Below, piece after piece: positions 8,746 to 16,772 of a DNA stretch of 64,000 nucleotides. The DNA is from Streptomyces shenzhenensis. Its GTDB lineage: Bacteria; Actinomycetota; Actinomycetes; Streptomycetales; Streptomycetaceae. The stretch is taken from NCBI RefSeq assembly GCF_021462265.1, contig NZ_JAJONF010000040.1:1-64000 (forward strand), given 5' to 3'. Within the stretch, counting starts at the first letter, position 1, and each line of letters starts with the position of its first letter. The position numbers and the translations under genes were made by a program. The notes beneath the pieces are model-generated. The model was not told where the DNA came from and searched no databases. It was given only the letters and a program-made list of their open reading frames with translations.

Positions 8746-9450
8746 ATGCGTGTGCTGATCGTCGAGGACGAGCCCTATCTGGCGGAAGCCATCCGCGACG
8801 GCCTGCGGCTGGCGGCGATCGCGGCCGACATCGCGGGCGACGGTGGCACGGCGCTGGAGATGCTGAGCGTCAACAGCTACGACATCGCCGTCCTCGACCG
8901 CGACATCCCCGGGCCGTCCGGTGACGAGGTCGCCAGGCACATCGTCGCCTCCGGCAGCGGCATGCCGATCCTGATGCTCACCGCGGCCGACCGCCTCGAC
9001 GACAAGGCGTCCGGCTTCGAACTCGGAGCCGACGACTACCTCACGAAACCCTTCGAACTCCAGGAACTCGTGCTCAGGCTCCGGGCGCTCGACCGCAGGC
9101 GCGCCCACAACAGGCCGCCGGTACGGGAGATCGCGGGTCTGCGAGTGGACCCGTTCCGCAGGGAGGTCTACCGGGACGGCCGCTATGTCGCGCTGACCAG
9201 GAAGCAGTTCGCGGTGCTCGAAGTCCTCGTCGGCGCCGAGGGCGGTGTGGTCAGCGCCGAGGAGCTCCTGGAGCGCGCGTGGGACGCGAACGCCGACCCG
9301 TTCACCAACGCCGTGCGCATCACCGTCTCGGCACTGCGCAAACGGCTCGGCGAGCCCTGGATCATCGCCACGGTGCCCGGCGCCGGGTACCGCATCGGCA
9401 CGCAGCCGGACACGGCCGGACCCGAGGAAGCGGGAGGTGACCGTGGATAG
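8746..9450 (+). CDS. OmpR-family response regulator
   Basis: 234 aa from the ATG at 8746. MRVLIVEDEPYLAEAIRDGL begins the receiver with its acidic pair; the phospho-acceptor is the Asp in IAVLDRDIPGPSGDEVA; LTAADRLDDKASGFELGADD and YLTKPFE supply the Thr and Lys. A winged-helix DNA-binding domain follows (ALTRKQFAVLEVLVGAEGGV ... TNAVRITVSALRKRLG ... TVPGAGYRI). The D-R-D-I-P-G-P-S signature resembles CutR-type regulators. There is no ribosome site; a TAGCCT box at 8733-8738 lies so close to the ATG that the transcript is probably leaderless. Its last 8 bases overlap the kinase gene. Confidence 0.92.
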   Translation: MRVLIVEDEPYLAEAIRDGLRLAAIAADIAGDGGTALEMLSVNSYDIAVLDRDIPGPSGDEVARHIVASGSGMPILMLTAADRLDDKASGFELGADDYLTKPFELQELVLRLRALDRRRAHNRPPVREIAGLRVDPFRREVYRDGRYVALTRKQFAVLEVLVGAEGGVVSAEELLERAWDANADPFTNAVRITVSALRKRLGEPWIIATVPGAGYRIGTQPDTAGPEEAGGDRG

Positions 9451-10525
9451 GCCGCCCGGGTTGAGCGTTCGCGTCAAACTCACCCTCAGCTACACCGGGT
9501 TCCTCATGCTCGCCGGTGTCCTGATGCTCGGGGCCGGGTGGCTGTTCCTGAACCGGGTGAGCCATGTCGGGCTCATCCTCATACCCGGCTACCGCTCCGC
9601 CGTCGTACGCTCGTTCGCTCCGACCGCGGCCGTCGCGCTGACGTTCCTGCTGGTGTTCGGCCTCGGCGGAGGGTGGCTGCTCGCCGGCCGGATGCTCGCC
9701 CCGCTGACCCGGATCACCGACGCCACCCGCATGGCCGCGGACGGCTCGCTCTCCCACCGGATCCGGCTGCCGGGCCGCAAGGACGAGTTCCGCGAACTCG
9801 CCGACGCCTTCGACACGATGCTGGCCCGCCTCGAAGCGCACGTCGCCGGACAGCAGAGATTCGCGGCCAACGCCTCGCACGAGCTGCGCACCCCGCTGGC
9901 GATCTCGAAGGCACTGCTCGACGTGGCCCGCGCCGACCCGGACCGGGACACCGGCGAGATCATCGCCCGCCTGCACGCCGTCAACACCCGGGCCATCGAC
10001 CTCACCGAGGCGCTGCTCCTGGTCAGCCGGGCCGACCAGCGGTCCTTCACCCGGGCGGACGTCGACCTGTCCCTGCTGGCGGAAGAGGCCGCCGAAATGC
10101 TCCTGCCCCTCGCCGAGAAGCACGGCGTCACCCTCCGGACCAGCGGCGACATCACTCCCACGACCGGCTCGCCGGCGCTCCTGCTGCAGCTGACGACGAA
10201 CCTCGTGCACAACGCGATCGTCCACAACCTGCCCGAGCGGGGCAGCGTGTGGGTCCATGCCGGCGCCCGCCCCGGGACCGTGGTGCTCACCGTCGAGAAC
10301 ACCGGCGAGCAGGTCACCCCGCAGCTGGCCGCGACACTCACCGAACCCTTCCAGCGCGGCACCGAACGCGTCCACGCCGACCACGCGGGCGTCGGCCTGG
10401 GCCTCGCGATCGTCAAGACCATCACCCAGGCCCACGACGGAACCCTCACCCTCACCCCACGCCCCACCGGCGGGCTCCGCATCACCGTGGAGCTCCCCGC
10501 GGCGGACCCACGCGCCGACAACTGA
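9443..10525 (+). CDS. Sensor histidine kinase
   Basis: 360 aa from the GTG at 9443, which has GGGAGG five bases upstream (a GTG two codons earlier is less well placed). Two membrane helices (about 18-36 and 60-80) flank a very short outside loop of about 20 residues. HAMP-like LAPLTRITDATRMAADGSLS leads to the H-box ANASHELRTPLAISKALLDV, then N-box LTTNLVHNAIVHNLPE and G-box GVGLGLAIVKTI. With so small an external loop it more likely senses the membrane or a partner protein than a soluble ligand. Cognate of the overlapping response regulator; CutS-like in layout. Confidence 0.9.
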   Translation: MDRPPGLSVRVKLTLSYTGFLMLAGVLMLGAGWLFLNRVSHVGLILIPGYRSAVVRSFAPTAAVALTFLLVFGLGGGWLLAGRMLAPLTRITDATRMAADGSLSHRIRLPGRKDEFRELADAFDTMLARLEAHVAGQQRFAANASHELRTPLAISKALLDVARADPDRDTGEIIARLHAVNTRAIDLTEALLLVSRADQRSFTRADVDLSLLAEEAAEMLLPLAEKHGVTLRTSGDITPTTGSPALLLQLTTNLVHNAIVHNLPERGSVWVHAGARPGTVVLTVENTGEQVTPQLAATLTEPFQRGTERVHADHAGVGLGLAIVKTITQAHDGTLTLTPRPTGGLRITVELPAADPRADN

Positions 10526-10799
10526 CGCCGCCCCGGCCCCCACCTCGCCGACGGGCGACGGCCGCCCGGCACCCCGGCACGAACCGGCGACGGCCGCCAC
10601 CGCGCCAGCCCCGGCACCGACCCGCGACGGCCGCCCGGCGCCCGGGTGCCGGCCGTCCCGCGGCGAGGGCACGGACGGTGGCGGCTCACCCGTTCACCGG
10701 CCGCCGATGGCCGGCCGGGGCGGTGGGCGCCACGATGGCGCAGAGGGCTGTGTCCCCACCAGGGCCGGGCACGCCGCGTCATCTCCCCCGGAGGCCCCA

Positions 10800-11474
10800 G
10801 TGGGACACGCTGTCGGTGAAGTGCTGGGCCTGGCCGCCGGCGTCGCGGTCAGCCCGCTGCCGATCGTGGCGATCATCCTCGTCCTGACCACCCCGCAGGG
10901 ACGCCTGGGCGGCCTCCTGTTCGCCCTCGGCTGGGTCGTGGGGCTCGCGGCGCTCGGCGCGATCATGCTGGCCGTGGGCGGAACGGGCGGCGCCTCGGCC
11001 CACAAGCAGCCCGCCACCTGGGTCGGCGCCCTCAAACTCGCGCTGGGCGCACTCCTCGCCCTCTTCGGCGCCCGGCAGTGGCGGCGCCGCCCCAAGGACG
11101 CCTCCCAGGCACAGCTCCCGAAGTGGATGGCGGCGATCGACCGCTTCACCCCCGCCAAGATCCTCGGCCTGGGGCTGCTGCTCTCCGCGGGCAATCTCAA
11201 GAACGCGCCGCTGACCATCGCCGCGGCCGCCTCGATCAGCTCCGCCGGGATCCCCGTGACGCAGCAGACCGGCGCCCTGGCGATCTTTGTCGCCATCGCG
11301 TCCCTCGGGGTGCTCGCGCCCCTCGCGGTCTACCTGGTCCTCGGCGAACGTGCCCGGACGATCCTCGCCGACTGGCGGGAGTGGGCCGCGCGGAACAACG
11401 TCGCCGTCATGGCCGTCCTGTTCTTCGTGCTCGGCCTCAAACTCCTCGGGGACGGCGTCGGCATCCTCGCCTGA
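10800..11474 (+). CDS. GAP family (Sap-like) membrane protein
   Basis: 224 aa from a GTG with GGAGG 6 bases upstream. Six hydrophobic segments: GEVLGLAAGVAVSPLPIVAI, LLFALGWVVGLAALGAIMLA, VGALKLALGALLALFGARQW, ILGLGLLLSAGNLKNAPLTI, ALAIFVAIASLGVLAPLAVY and VAVMAVLFFVLGLKLLGDGV. This is the pattern of the GAP/Sap family (named for mycobacterial proteins that help export glycolipids). The conserved SP-P near the first helix and GNLKN in the fourth are typical. Probably a small transporter or export helper; no operon partner. Confidence 0.85.
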   Translation: MGHAVGEVLGLAAGVAVSPLPIVAIILVLTTPQGRLGGLLFALGWVVGLAALGAIMLAVGGTGGASAHKQPATWVGALKLALGALLALFGARQWRRRPKDASQAQLPKWMAAIDRFTPAKILGLGLLLSAGNLKNAPLTIAAAASISSAGIPVTQQTGALAIFVAIASLGVLAPLAVYLVLGERARTILADWREWAARNNVAVMAVLFFVLGLKLLGDGVGILA

Positions 11475-11512
11475 GGACCGCCGCCCCCGGTCGGTGCGCG
11501 GCCGTCGGCGCA

Positions 11513-12733
11513 CTAACCACCGTTCCGCTCGACCTGCAGATGGATCGGCCCGCGCAGCACGGGGCTGCGCCGGTACGGGGGCGGGTCGGCGACCAGCCGG
11601 GGCCCGTCGAGGCGGCGTGCCAGCTGGCCCAGCGCGATATGGGCCTCCCGCCGGGCCAGCGGGCCGCCGAAGCACAGGTGGACGCCGCTGCCGAAGCCGA
11701 GGTGCTGGTTGTCCCGCCGGCCGGGGTCGAAGCGGTCGGGATCGTGGAAGCGGTTCGGATCGCGGCTGCCCGAGGCCAGCATCAGCATGATCTGCGAGCC
11801 CTTGGGGATGACGGTGTCCCCGACGGTGACGTCGCTGTACGCCGCCCGCCAGGGAATGATGTGCACCGGCGGCTCGTAGCGCAGCAGCTCCTCGACCAGC
11901 GGCACGACCAGGTCCGGTTCGTCGCGCAGCCGTCGCAGCACGTGGGGGTGGCGCAGCAGCGTCAGCATGCCGTTGGTGATGAGGTTGACGGTGGTCTCGT
12001 GGCCGGCGATCAGCAGCAGGTTGGCGGTGCTGATGATCTCCTCGTCGGTCATCCGCCCGTCCGGACCGTCGTCGTTGGCCAGCCGTGACAGCAGGTCGTC
12101 GCTCGGGTGGCCGTGGCGTTGCTCCACCAGTCCGCCGAGGTACTCGCGCAGGTTCTGGCGGGCTCGCACGCCGTCGTCGAGCTTCTCCTTCGGATCGGTC
12201 TTCGGGTCGTAGCCGATCGAGTTGATGATGTCGTTGACCCACACACGGAACCGCGGTTCGTCCTCGCGCGGCACGCCGAGCAGGTGGCAGATCACCGTGA
12301 CGGGGAACGGGTAGGCGAGGTCGTCGACGATGTCGATCCGATCCTTGTCCGCGAAGTCGTCGATGAGCCCGCCGACGATGTCGGCCAGGGTGGGTTCCAG
12401 GCCGGTCACCAGCCCCGGGGTGTGCGGGGGGCCGAAGTGGCGCATCGCCATCCGCCGCAGCCGGTCGTGCTCGGGCGGGTCCATGTTGATGAACGCCGGG
12501 ACGGGCGCGCCCTCGGCCGAGGGCATCGGATGCGCCAGGTTGCGGACGTCGGAGCTCAGGTGCGGGTTGTGCAGGATGTCCGCGAGTTCGCGATAGGTGC
12601 TGATGACGTAACTGCCGTCCTCCTGCCGGGCCACCGGCGTCCTGCGCAGCTCCGCGTAGAGCGGGTACGGGTCGGGCCGGGAGGAGTAGTCGAGGATCCG
12701 GCGCAGGATGTCGGGCGCCTCGGTCGTGGTCAT
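11513..12733 (-). CDS. Cytochrome P450
   Basis: 406 aa. The I-helix oxygen-activation motif reads LLLIAGHETTVNLI, the K-helix ExxR is EELLRYEPP, and the haem-binding loop is LGFGSGVHLCFGGPLARREA, with Cys as the proximal ligand. Length and motifs match bacterial class I P450s of the CYP105/CYP107 kind. Upstream on the same strand lie a FAD-dependent ferredoxin reductase and a 3Fe-4S ferredoxin, so the electron chain NAD(P)H, reductase, ferredoxin, P450 is encoded together. Ribosome site GAGGAAAGGA precedes the ATG. Substrate unknown; no biosynthetic genes are nearby. Confidence 0.95.
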   Translation of the reverse strand: MTTTEAPDILRRILDYSSRPDPYPLYAELRRTPVARQEDGSYVISTYRELADILHNPHLSSDVRNLAHPMPSAEGAPVPAFINMDPPEHDRLRRMAMRHFGPPHTPGLVTGLEPTLADIVGGLIDDFADKDRIDIVDDLAYPFPVTVICHLLGVPREDEPRFRVWVNDIINSIGYDPKTDPKEKLDDGVRARQNLREYLGGLVEQRHGHPSDDLLSRLANDDGPDGRMTDEEIISTANLLLIAGHETTVNLITNGMLTLLRHPHVLRRLRDEPDLVVPLVEELLRYEPPVHIIPWRAAYSDVTVGDTVIPKGSQIMLMLASGSRDPNRFHDPDRFDPGRRDNQHLGFGSGVHLCFGGPLARREAHIALGQLARRLDGPRLVADPPPYRRSPVLRGPIHLQVERNGG

Positions 12734-12747
12734 CTCGGGGTCCTTTC

Positions 12748-12803
12748 CTCCTGACGGGGGGCTCCTGACGGTGCACTCCTGACGGTGGGCTCCTGACAGG
12801 GGG
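12748..12803. repeat. Four 14-bp tandem repeats before the P450 start
   Basis: Four units, each beginning CTCCTGAC, recur at exactly 14-bp spacing (12748, 12762, 12776, 12790). In the direction of transcription (minus strand) each unit reads ...GTCAGGAG, so the leader of the P450 cistron contains four extra AGGAG Shine-Dalgarno-like cores ahead of the true ribosome site. Confidence 0.85.
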
Positions 12804-12856
12804 CTTCCGCCGACGGCCTCTCCCGGCCGCCTCTGCCGACCGCCTCTGCCGGCGGC

Positions 12857-14251
12857 CTAACGGTGGTGCTGGTGCGCGGCCGTGACCCGGCGCTCCCCCG
12901 GGTCGTGACCGGTGACGACCACGGTGGCGCCCTGGGCGAGCAGGAGGGGCCCGGGGAAGTCGACGGGCACCGGCTTCGTGTCGACGGGCTGGTCGGGCGT
13001 GGGGCAGGGCGGCGGGAAGGGCGCGGCCGTCTCGATGAGCTGCCGGTAGTGGTCCAGCCACTTGGCGTTGTTGAACGTCACCGCCGCGGTGACCCGGCCC
13101 TGGTAGCCGTACGCGGCCACGAAGCGGTGGTCGGAGACCGAGCCCTGGGTGACGACCACCTCGTCGGCGAAGGTCGGCACGCCGACGGACTTGATGTTCA
13201 CGCCGAACTGGATCGACCAGAACCGCGGGATGGACAGGTGGGGCCAGCGGTCCGCCTGGCCGTGGATCATGTTGTGGGCGGCGATCTCGGCCTGCTCCAC
13301 CGCGTTGGCCCAGTGCTCCAGCGAGATCAGCCGGTACTCGTAGACCGGGTTCGGGCAGCGCGCCACGTCCCCGGCGACGAACACGTCGTCGGTGATCAGC
13401 CCGTTGAGGTCCATGGCACGGCAGCCCGTGTCGCAGGCGATGCCCCAGACTCCCGCCGCCAGTCCGGAGCCCCGCAGCCACTCGGTGTTGCGGATGCCCC
13501 CGAGCGCGACCACGGCCACGTCGGCGTCGACCGTGCTGCCGTCGTCGAAGTGGGCCCGGCGCAGCCGCCCCTGGGCGTCGCCCTCCAGCCGGGTGACCTT
13601 GACCCCGCACCGCAGGTCGACGCCGTGGGCGCGCTGCATGTCCGCCGCCACCTCGCCGATCATGGCGCCGAGCGCCCCGACCAGCGGATACGGTCCGAGC
13701 TCGGCCACCGTCACCGGGATGTCCCGCTCCCGGCAGACGGAGGCGATCTCGGAGCCGGTGAACCCCGCGCCGATGACCAGCACCCGGGAGGGTCCGGCGG
13801 CGAGGGCGCGCTGCAGGCCCTCGGCATGCTCGCGCGTACGTACGACGAACACCCCGTCCAGCTCTGCCTCGCTCTCCACGAACCAGGGCCGGGCCCGTAC
13901 GCCGGTGGCGATCAGCACGCGGTCGAAGGGGACCTCGCGGCCGTCGGCGAGCCGCACGTGGTCGGTGGCCAGGTCCAGCCCGCTCGCGGGCACGCCCAGC
14001 AGCCACTCCGCGTCGATGTCACGCCGGCGCGGCAGCGTGGTGCCGTCGGCGGGCACCCACCCGGTCAGGACCTGCTTCGACAAGGGGGGACGGTCGTAGG
14101 GCTCGCCGAGCTCGTCGCCGATCATCGTCAGCGATCCGGTGAAACCCTCCTCGCGCAGGCACTCCGCGGCCCGCAGCCCCGCCAGGGACGCCCCGACGAT
14201 CACGATGCGGCCGTCGCGCCTGAACGCGCGCAGGTTGTCGGCACTGGTCAT
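12857..14251 (-). CDS. FAD-dependent ferredoxin reductase
   Basis: 464 aa. GRIVIVGASLAGLRAAECLR is the N-terminal FAD-binding GxGxxG-type motif; PYDRPPLSKQVL and VPFDRVLIATGVRARPW are typical of the ferredoxin/rubredoxin reductase group; VLVIGAGFTGSEIASVCRER is the NAD(P)H-binding motif; LITDDVFVAGDVARCPN is the second FAD contact. The C-terminus carries the extra domain common in P450-linked reductases. The ATG overlaps the ferredoxin stop (ATGA at 14248-14251). It should pass electrons from NAD(P)H to the ferredoxin that feeds the P450. Confidence 0.93.
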   Translation of the reverse strand: MTSADNLRAFRRDGRIVIVGASLAGLRAAECLREEGFTGSLTMIGDELGEPYDRPPLSKQVLTGWVPADGTTLPRRRDIDAEWLLGVPASGLDLATDHVRLADGREVPFDRVLIATGVRARPWFVESEAELDGVFVVRTREHAEGLQRALAAGPSRVLVIGAGFTGSEIASVCRERDIPVTVAELGPYPLVGALGAMIGEVAADMQRAHGVDLRCGVKVTRLEGDAQGRLRRAHFDDGSTVDADVAVVALGGIRNTEWLRGSGLAAGVWGIACDTGCRAMDLNGLITDDVFVAGDVARCPNPVYEYRLISLEHWANAVEQAEIAAHNMIHGQADRWPHLSIPRFWSIQFGVNIKSVGVPTFADEVVVTQGSVSDHRFVAAYGYQGRVTAAVTFNNAKWLDHYRQLIETAAPFPPPCPTPDQPVDTKPVPVDFPGPLLLAQGATVVVTGHDPGERRVTAAHQHHR

Positions 14252-14475
14252 GACCTCGCCGCCTCCACCGGGATCCGCCGGCCCTCCAGCCGGTCGACGA
14301 GTATCGCCTGGACCGGGCAGGCCGCCGCCGCGCGCAGCACCCGGTCGCGCAGGGCGTCGTCGGGCTCCGGGTCGTACATCAGCGCTTCCTCGCCGTGCAA
14401 CCGGAACGCGTCCGGAGCCAGGAACGCGCACTGCGCATAGCCTTCACATCGGGAGAGATCAACGACGACTCGCAT
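14248..14475 (-). CDS. 3Fe-4S ferredoxin
   Basis: 75 aa from the ATG at 14475, with GGAGG 5 bases before it (a GTG four codons earlier is also in frame). Motif DLSRCEGYAQCAFLAPDAFR, then AAACPVQAI, gives three cluster cysteines (C-x5-C ... C-P), the 3Fe-4S arrangement of P450-partner ferredoxins. The position of the missing fourth Cys is filled by the G-Y-A stretch. First gene of the ferredoxin-reductase-P450 operon. Confidence 0.93.
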   Translation of the reverse strand: MRVVVDLSRCEGYAQCAFLAPDAFRLHGEEALMYDPEPDDALRDRVLRAAAACPVQAILVDRLEGRRIPVEAARS

Positions 14476-14833
14476 CCCGGCCTCCACGGGGCTGCAGGCT
14501 GCGGACCCGTACCGGGAGGCGGCGCACCGCGCTCGTCGGGTCTCGGCAGAAGGATTTTGGTGATCGCGAGAAGGAACGCGGGCAGGAATCGGCCGGTGCG
14601 CCAGGGCGACCGGCCACGGTGAGAGACCGCCTAGGGATTCCGCGACTTCACCCGATCAGCCTATGCCGCGCCCACATCACCCGCACGCCGGGAAGCCGGG
14701 TGGCCGGGGCAACGGAAACAGCCGCGTCAGCGGCGCCCGGCCCGCGTCCGGCGGGTGGTCCGCGTCCGGCGGGTGGTCCGGCCGCGGCGGACGCGCGGAC
14801 GGCCCCGGCGCGGCGCACGCGCCCGGCCCGCGG
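14476..14833. other. Intergenic region with an 18-bp tandem duplication
   Basis: 358 bases without a gene I can support. It should contain the promoter of the ferredoxin operon and the end of the ANTAR gene transcript. The only clear structure is an exact tandem duplication of an 18-bp unit, 14743-14760 and 14761-14778. Confidence 0.6.
14743..14778. repeat. Exact 18-bp tandem duplication
   Basis: CGCGTCCGGCGGGTGGTC occurs twice head to tail downstream of the ANTAR gene. Confidence 0.9.
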
Positions 14834-15172
14834 TCACCGGTCCGGCACGGCCGCCCCGGTGGCGGGGGGCTGCGCGGACCGTGCCAGCACCGCCGCGCCC
14901 AGGGCGTGCCGTACCTCGTCCGGAAGCCATTCGCAGTGCGGCCACTGTCTGATCTGCTCGGCGATCTCCCGCAGCTTGGTGTTGGTGTGCTGCGAGACCT
15001 CCCTGAGGATCTCCCACGCCGTCTCGGGGGTCACCCCGGCGTAGGCGATCACCACGCCCATGGCCTGATCGACCGTCGCACGGGCGGTGACGGCGTGGCG
15101 GAGCTGGGCGATCTCTGTCTCAAGGGCCGTGATCCGGGCGAGGGGGTCCATGTCTTCGGTGTCCTCGGGCAT
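14834..15172 (-). CDS. ANTAR domain protein
   Basis: 112 aa. After a short acidic start, residues 8-28 look like a coiled coil (DPLARITALETEIAQLRHAV) and the ANTAR three-helix bundle follows: ATVDQAMGVVIAYAGVTPET, AWEILREVSQHTNTKLREIA. ANTAR domains bind paired-hexaloop RNA and work as antiterminators. There is no GAF or receiver domain, so any signal must come from a partner protein. Divergent from the AraC-type regulator across 194 bp. Confidence 0.88.
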   Translation of the reverse strand: MPEDTEDMDPLARITALETEIAQLRHAVTARATVDQAMGVVIAYAGVTPETAWEILREVSQHTNTKLREIAEQIRQWPHCEWLPDEVRHALGAAVLARSAQPPATGAAVPDR

Positions 15173-15366
15173 CGTGAGGAGCGCTTTCTGGTCGGGCTGT
15201 CATGCCGGTCGCCCTTACTGCTGCCCGCGACCGGCCCGCGTAGAGGGACCGCAGACGCACGGTCGACGCCCTCGCTGTCCACAAAACGAAAGCCGCTCTC
15301 GACGCGCGTGAGCGCCGTGGCGTCCGTCTCCCCGTTGAAGCGCCGACGCCGGGGAAAGAGGAAGAG

Positions 15367-16323
15367 ATGGACTCGCTCGTATTCGAAAGCGACGACCTCG
15401 GCACGACGGAGGACTTCCTCTCCCAGGCATACGCGCGCATGCGCATCGGGAGCACCACCCCCGGCGCCAGTACCGCACGCGTACGCCGCGACGCGACGAC
15501 GTCGTTCAGCGTGGACGAGATCGACCTGGACTTCGAGATGTCGTACTCGGTCTCCCCGCTCGGCAGGATCTGTCTCTGCGTCGTCCATGAGGGAACCATC
15601 CAGGACCACGTCTTCCACGGCGTGCGGGACTCCTTCGCCGCCGGTGACACCGTGCTGTTCGCGCCCCACGACCTGCCGTACGCGGGCCGGATCTGCAACG
15701 CCCGCTACAACATCACGATGCTCGATCCCGGTCTGCTGGACCAGGTGGCGGCCTCCGCCGGAGCACGGCCGGGCGAGCCGGTACGGCTGACCGGGCACCG
15801 GCCGCGGTCCCGGGCCGCCGGCGACCGGCTGCGGGCCACCATCTTCTACCTGCGCGACCAGGTCCTGGCCGACCCGGACACGGCGGCCGAGCCGCTGCTC
15901 GTCTCGGCCGGCGGCCAGCTGCTGGCCGCGAGCGTCCTGGCGGCCTTCCCCAACACCGCCCGGACCGACCCCACCGGACAGGACCGGGGCGACGCCCACC
16001 CCGCCACCCTGAGACGGGCCATCGCCTACATCGACGACCATGCCGACCAGCCGATCACCGTCGCCGACATCGCGGGCGCCGTCCACGTCACGATCCGCAC
16101 GCTCCAGTACGCCTTCCGCCGGCATCTCGACACCACGCCGACGGCCTACCTCCGGCGGGTCCGCCTGGCGCAGGCGCACCACGACCTGCTCGCGGCCGAC
16201 CCCCACGGCGGTGCCACCGTCGCCGGCATCGCGGCTCGCTGGGGCTTCACCCACCCCGGCCGCTTCGCCGCCCTGTACCGGGCCACGTACGCCACCGGCC
16301 CCGCCGAGGCGCTGCGCGGCTGA
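15367..16323 (+). CDS. AraC-family transcriptional regulator
   Basis: 318 aa. The N-terminal two-thirds is an AraC-binding-like domain (VRRDATTSFSVDEIDLDFEM, then CLCVVHEGTIQDHVFHGVRD). The C-terminal 100 residues hold two helix-turn-helices: ITVADIAGAVHVTIRTLQYA, FRRHLDTTPTAYLRRVRLAQ and GIAARWGFTHPGRFAALYR. The start is supported by a purine-rich GAGGAAGAG just before the ATG. Similar proteins control catabolic or redox genes; here the flanking FAD/Rieske oxidoreductase could be a target. Confidence 0.9.
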   Translation: MDSLVFESDDLGTTEDFLSQAYARMRIGSTTPGASTARVRRDATTSFSVDEIDLDFEMSYSVSPLGRICLCVVHEGTIQDHVFHGVRDSFAAGDTVLFAPHDLPYAGRICNARYNITMLDPGLLDQVAASAGARPGEPVRLTGHRPRSRAAGDRLRATIFYLRDQVLADPDTAAEPLLVSAGGQLLAASVLAAFPNTARTDPTGQDRGDAHPATLRRAIAYIDDHADQPITVADIAGAVHVTIRTLQYAFRRHLDTTPTAYLRRVRLAQAHHDLLAADPHGGATVAGIAARWGFTHPGRFAALYRATYATGPAEALRG

Positions 16324-16340
16324 CCGGGCTCGGACAGCAC

Positions 16341-16370
16341 GTCTCCCGCACGGCCGGCCGTGCGGGAGAC
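16341..16370 (+). terminator. Perfect 30-bp palindromic terminator
   Basis: Bases 16341-16355 and 16356-16370 are exact reverse complements (stem begins GTCTCCCGCACG). It lies 17 bases past the AraC stop codon and should end that transcript. Confidence 0.85.
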
Positions 16371-16421
16371 GGCGTGCCAGGGCACCAGGCCAGGGGCACG
16401 CGGGGAGGCGGGCTCCGCTCC

Positions 16422-16479
16422 GTACGGAACCGGTTCCGTACCGACTCGGTTCCATACCGGCTCGATTCCGTACGGGCTC
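16422..16479. promoter_or_regulatory. 20-bp palindrome overlapping a 3x16-bp tandem repeat
   Basis: GTACGGAACC followed by its exact reverse complement forms a perfect 20-bp palindrome at 16422-16441. From 16432 three 16-bp units run head to tail (starting GGTTCCGTACC, GGTTCCATACC, GATTCCGTACG) to 16479. The repeats of GGTTCCGTACC look like operator half-sites. They lie in the 400-bp region between the AraC gene and the oxidoreductase gene and could be bound by either a TetR-like protein or the neighbouring AraC regulator. Confidence 0.6.
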
Positions 16480-16772
16480 AGTCGTCGCCCCGGACGATGT
16501 TCCCGTCACCGCCCGTGGGCGGGGCGGCCGAGGTGCTGTCGCGCTCGACGGCGGCGACCCACGTGCAAATCCGGTCGCGTGGGAGGTGGCGTGCCCTCGC
16601 CCAGCCGGTCTTCGCCACTCGGAGGGCGGGCTTCTGTGTGGTGTGCCTGGTCACGGCGGCTCATCTTCTCTCTGCTCGTCGCCTGGCCGCCGAGTTGCCC
16701 GGTCCGGCCCGGACAAACTCCGGCCCCGCGCGGTCGTGCGTGTCGCCCGCGCAGGGCGGGAACCCGGCCGTC

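Noticed and set aside
10526..10799. Repeated GACGGCCGCC motifs between the kinase and GAP-family genes
   Set aside because: Three loose copies of a very GC-rich decamer at irregular spacing are expected by chance in this composition.
10779..14006. A 1075-codon minus-strand frame
   Set aside because: It is a frame-shifted shadow of the P450 and reductase genes, extending antisense into the GAP-family gene; its composition is Arg/Pro/Gly.
16374..16772. N-terminal extension of the FAD/Rieske protein
   Set aside because: The frame is open, but it runs through the terminator-proximal palindrome and operator-like repeats and encodes Arg/Ser/Pro-rich sequence unlike any enzyme.
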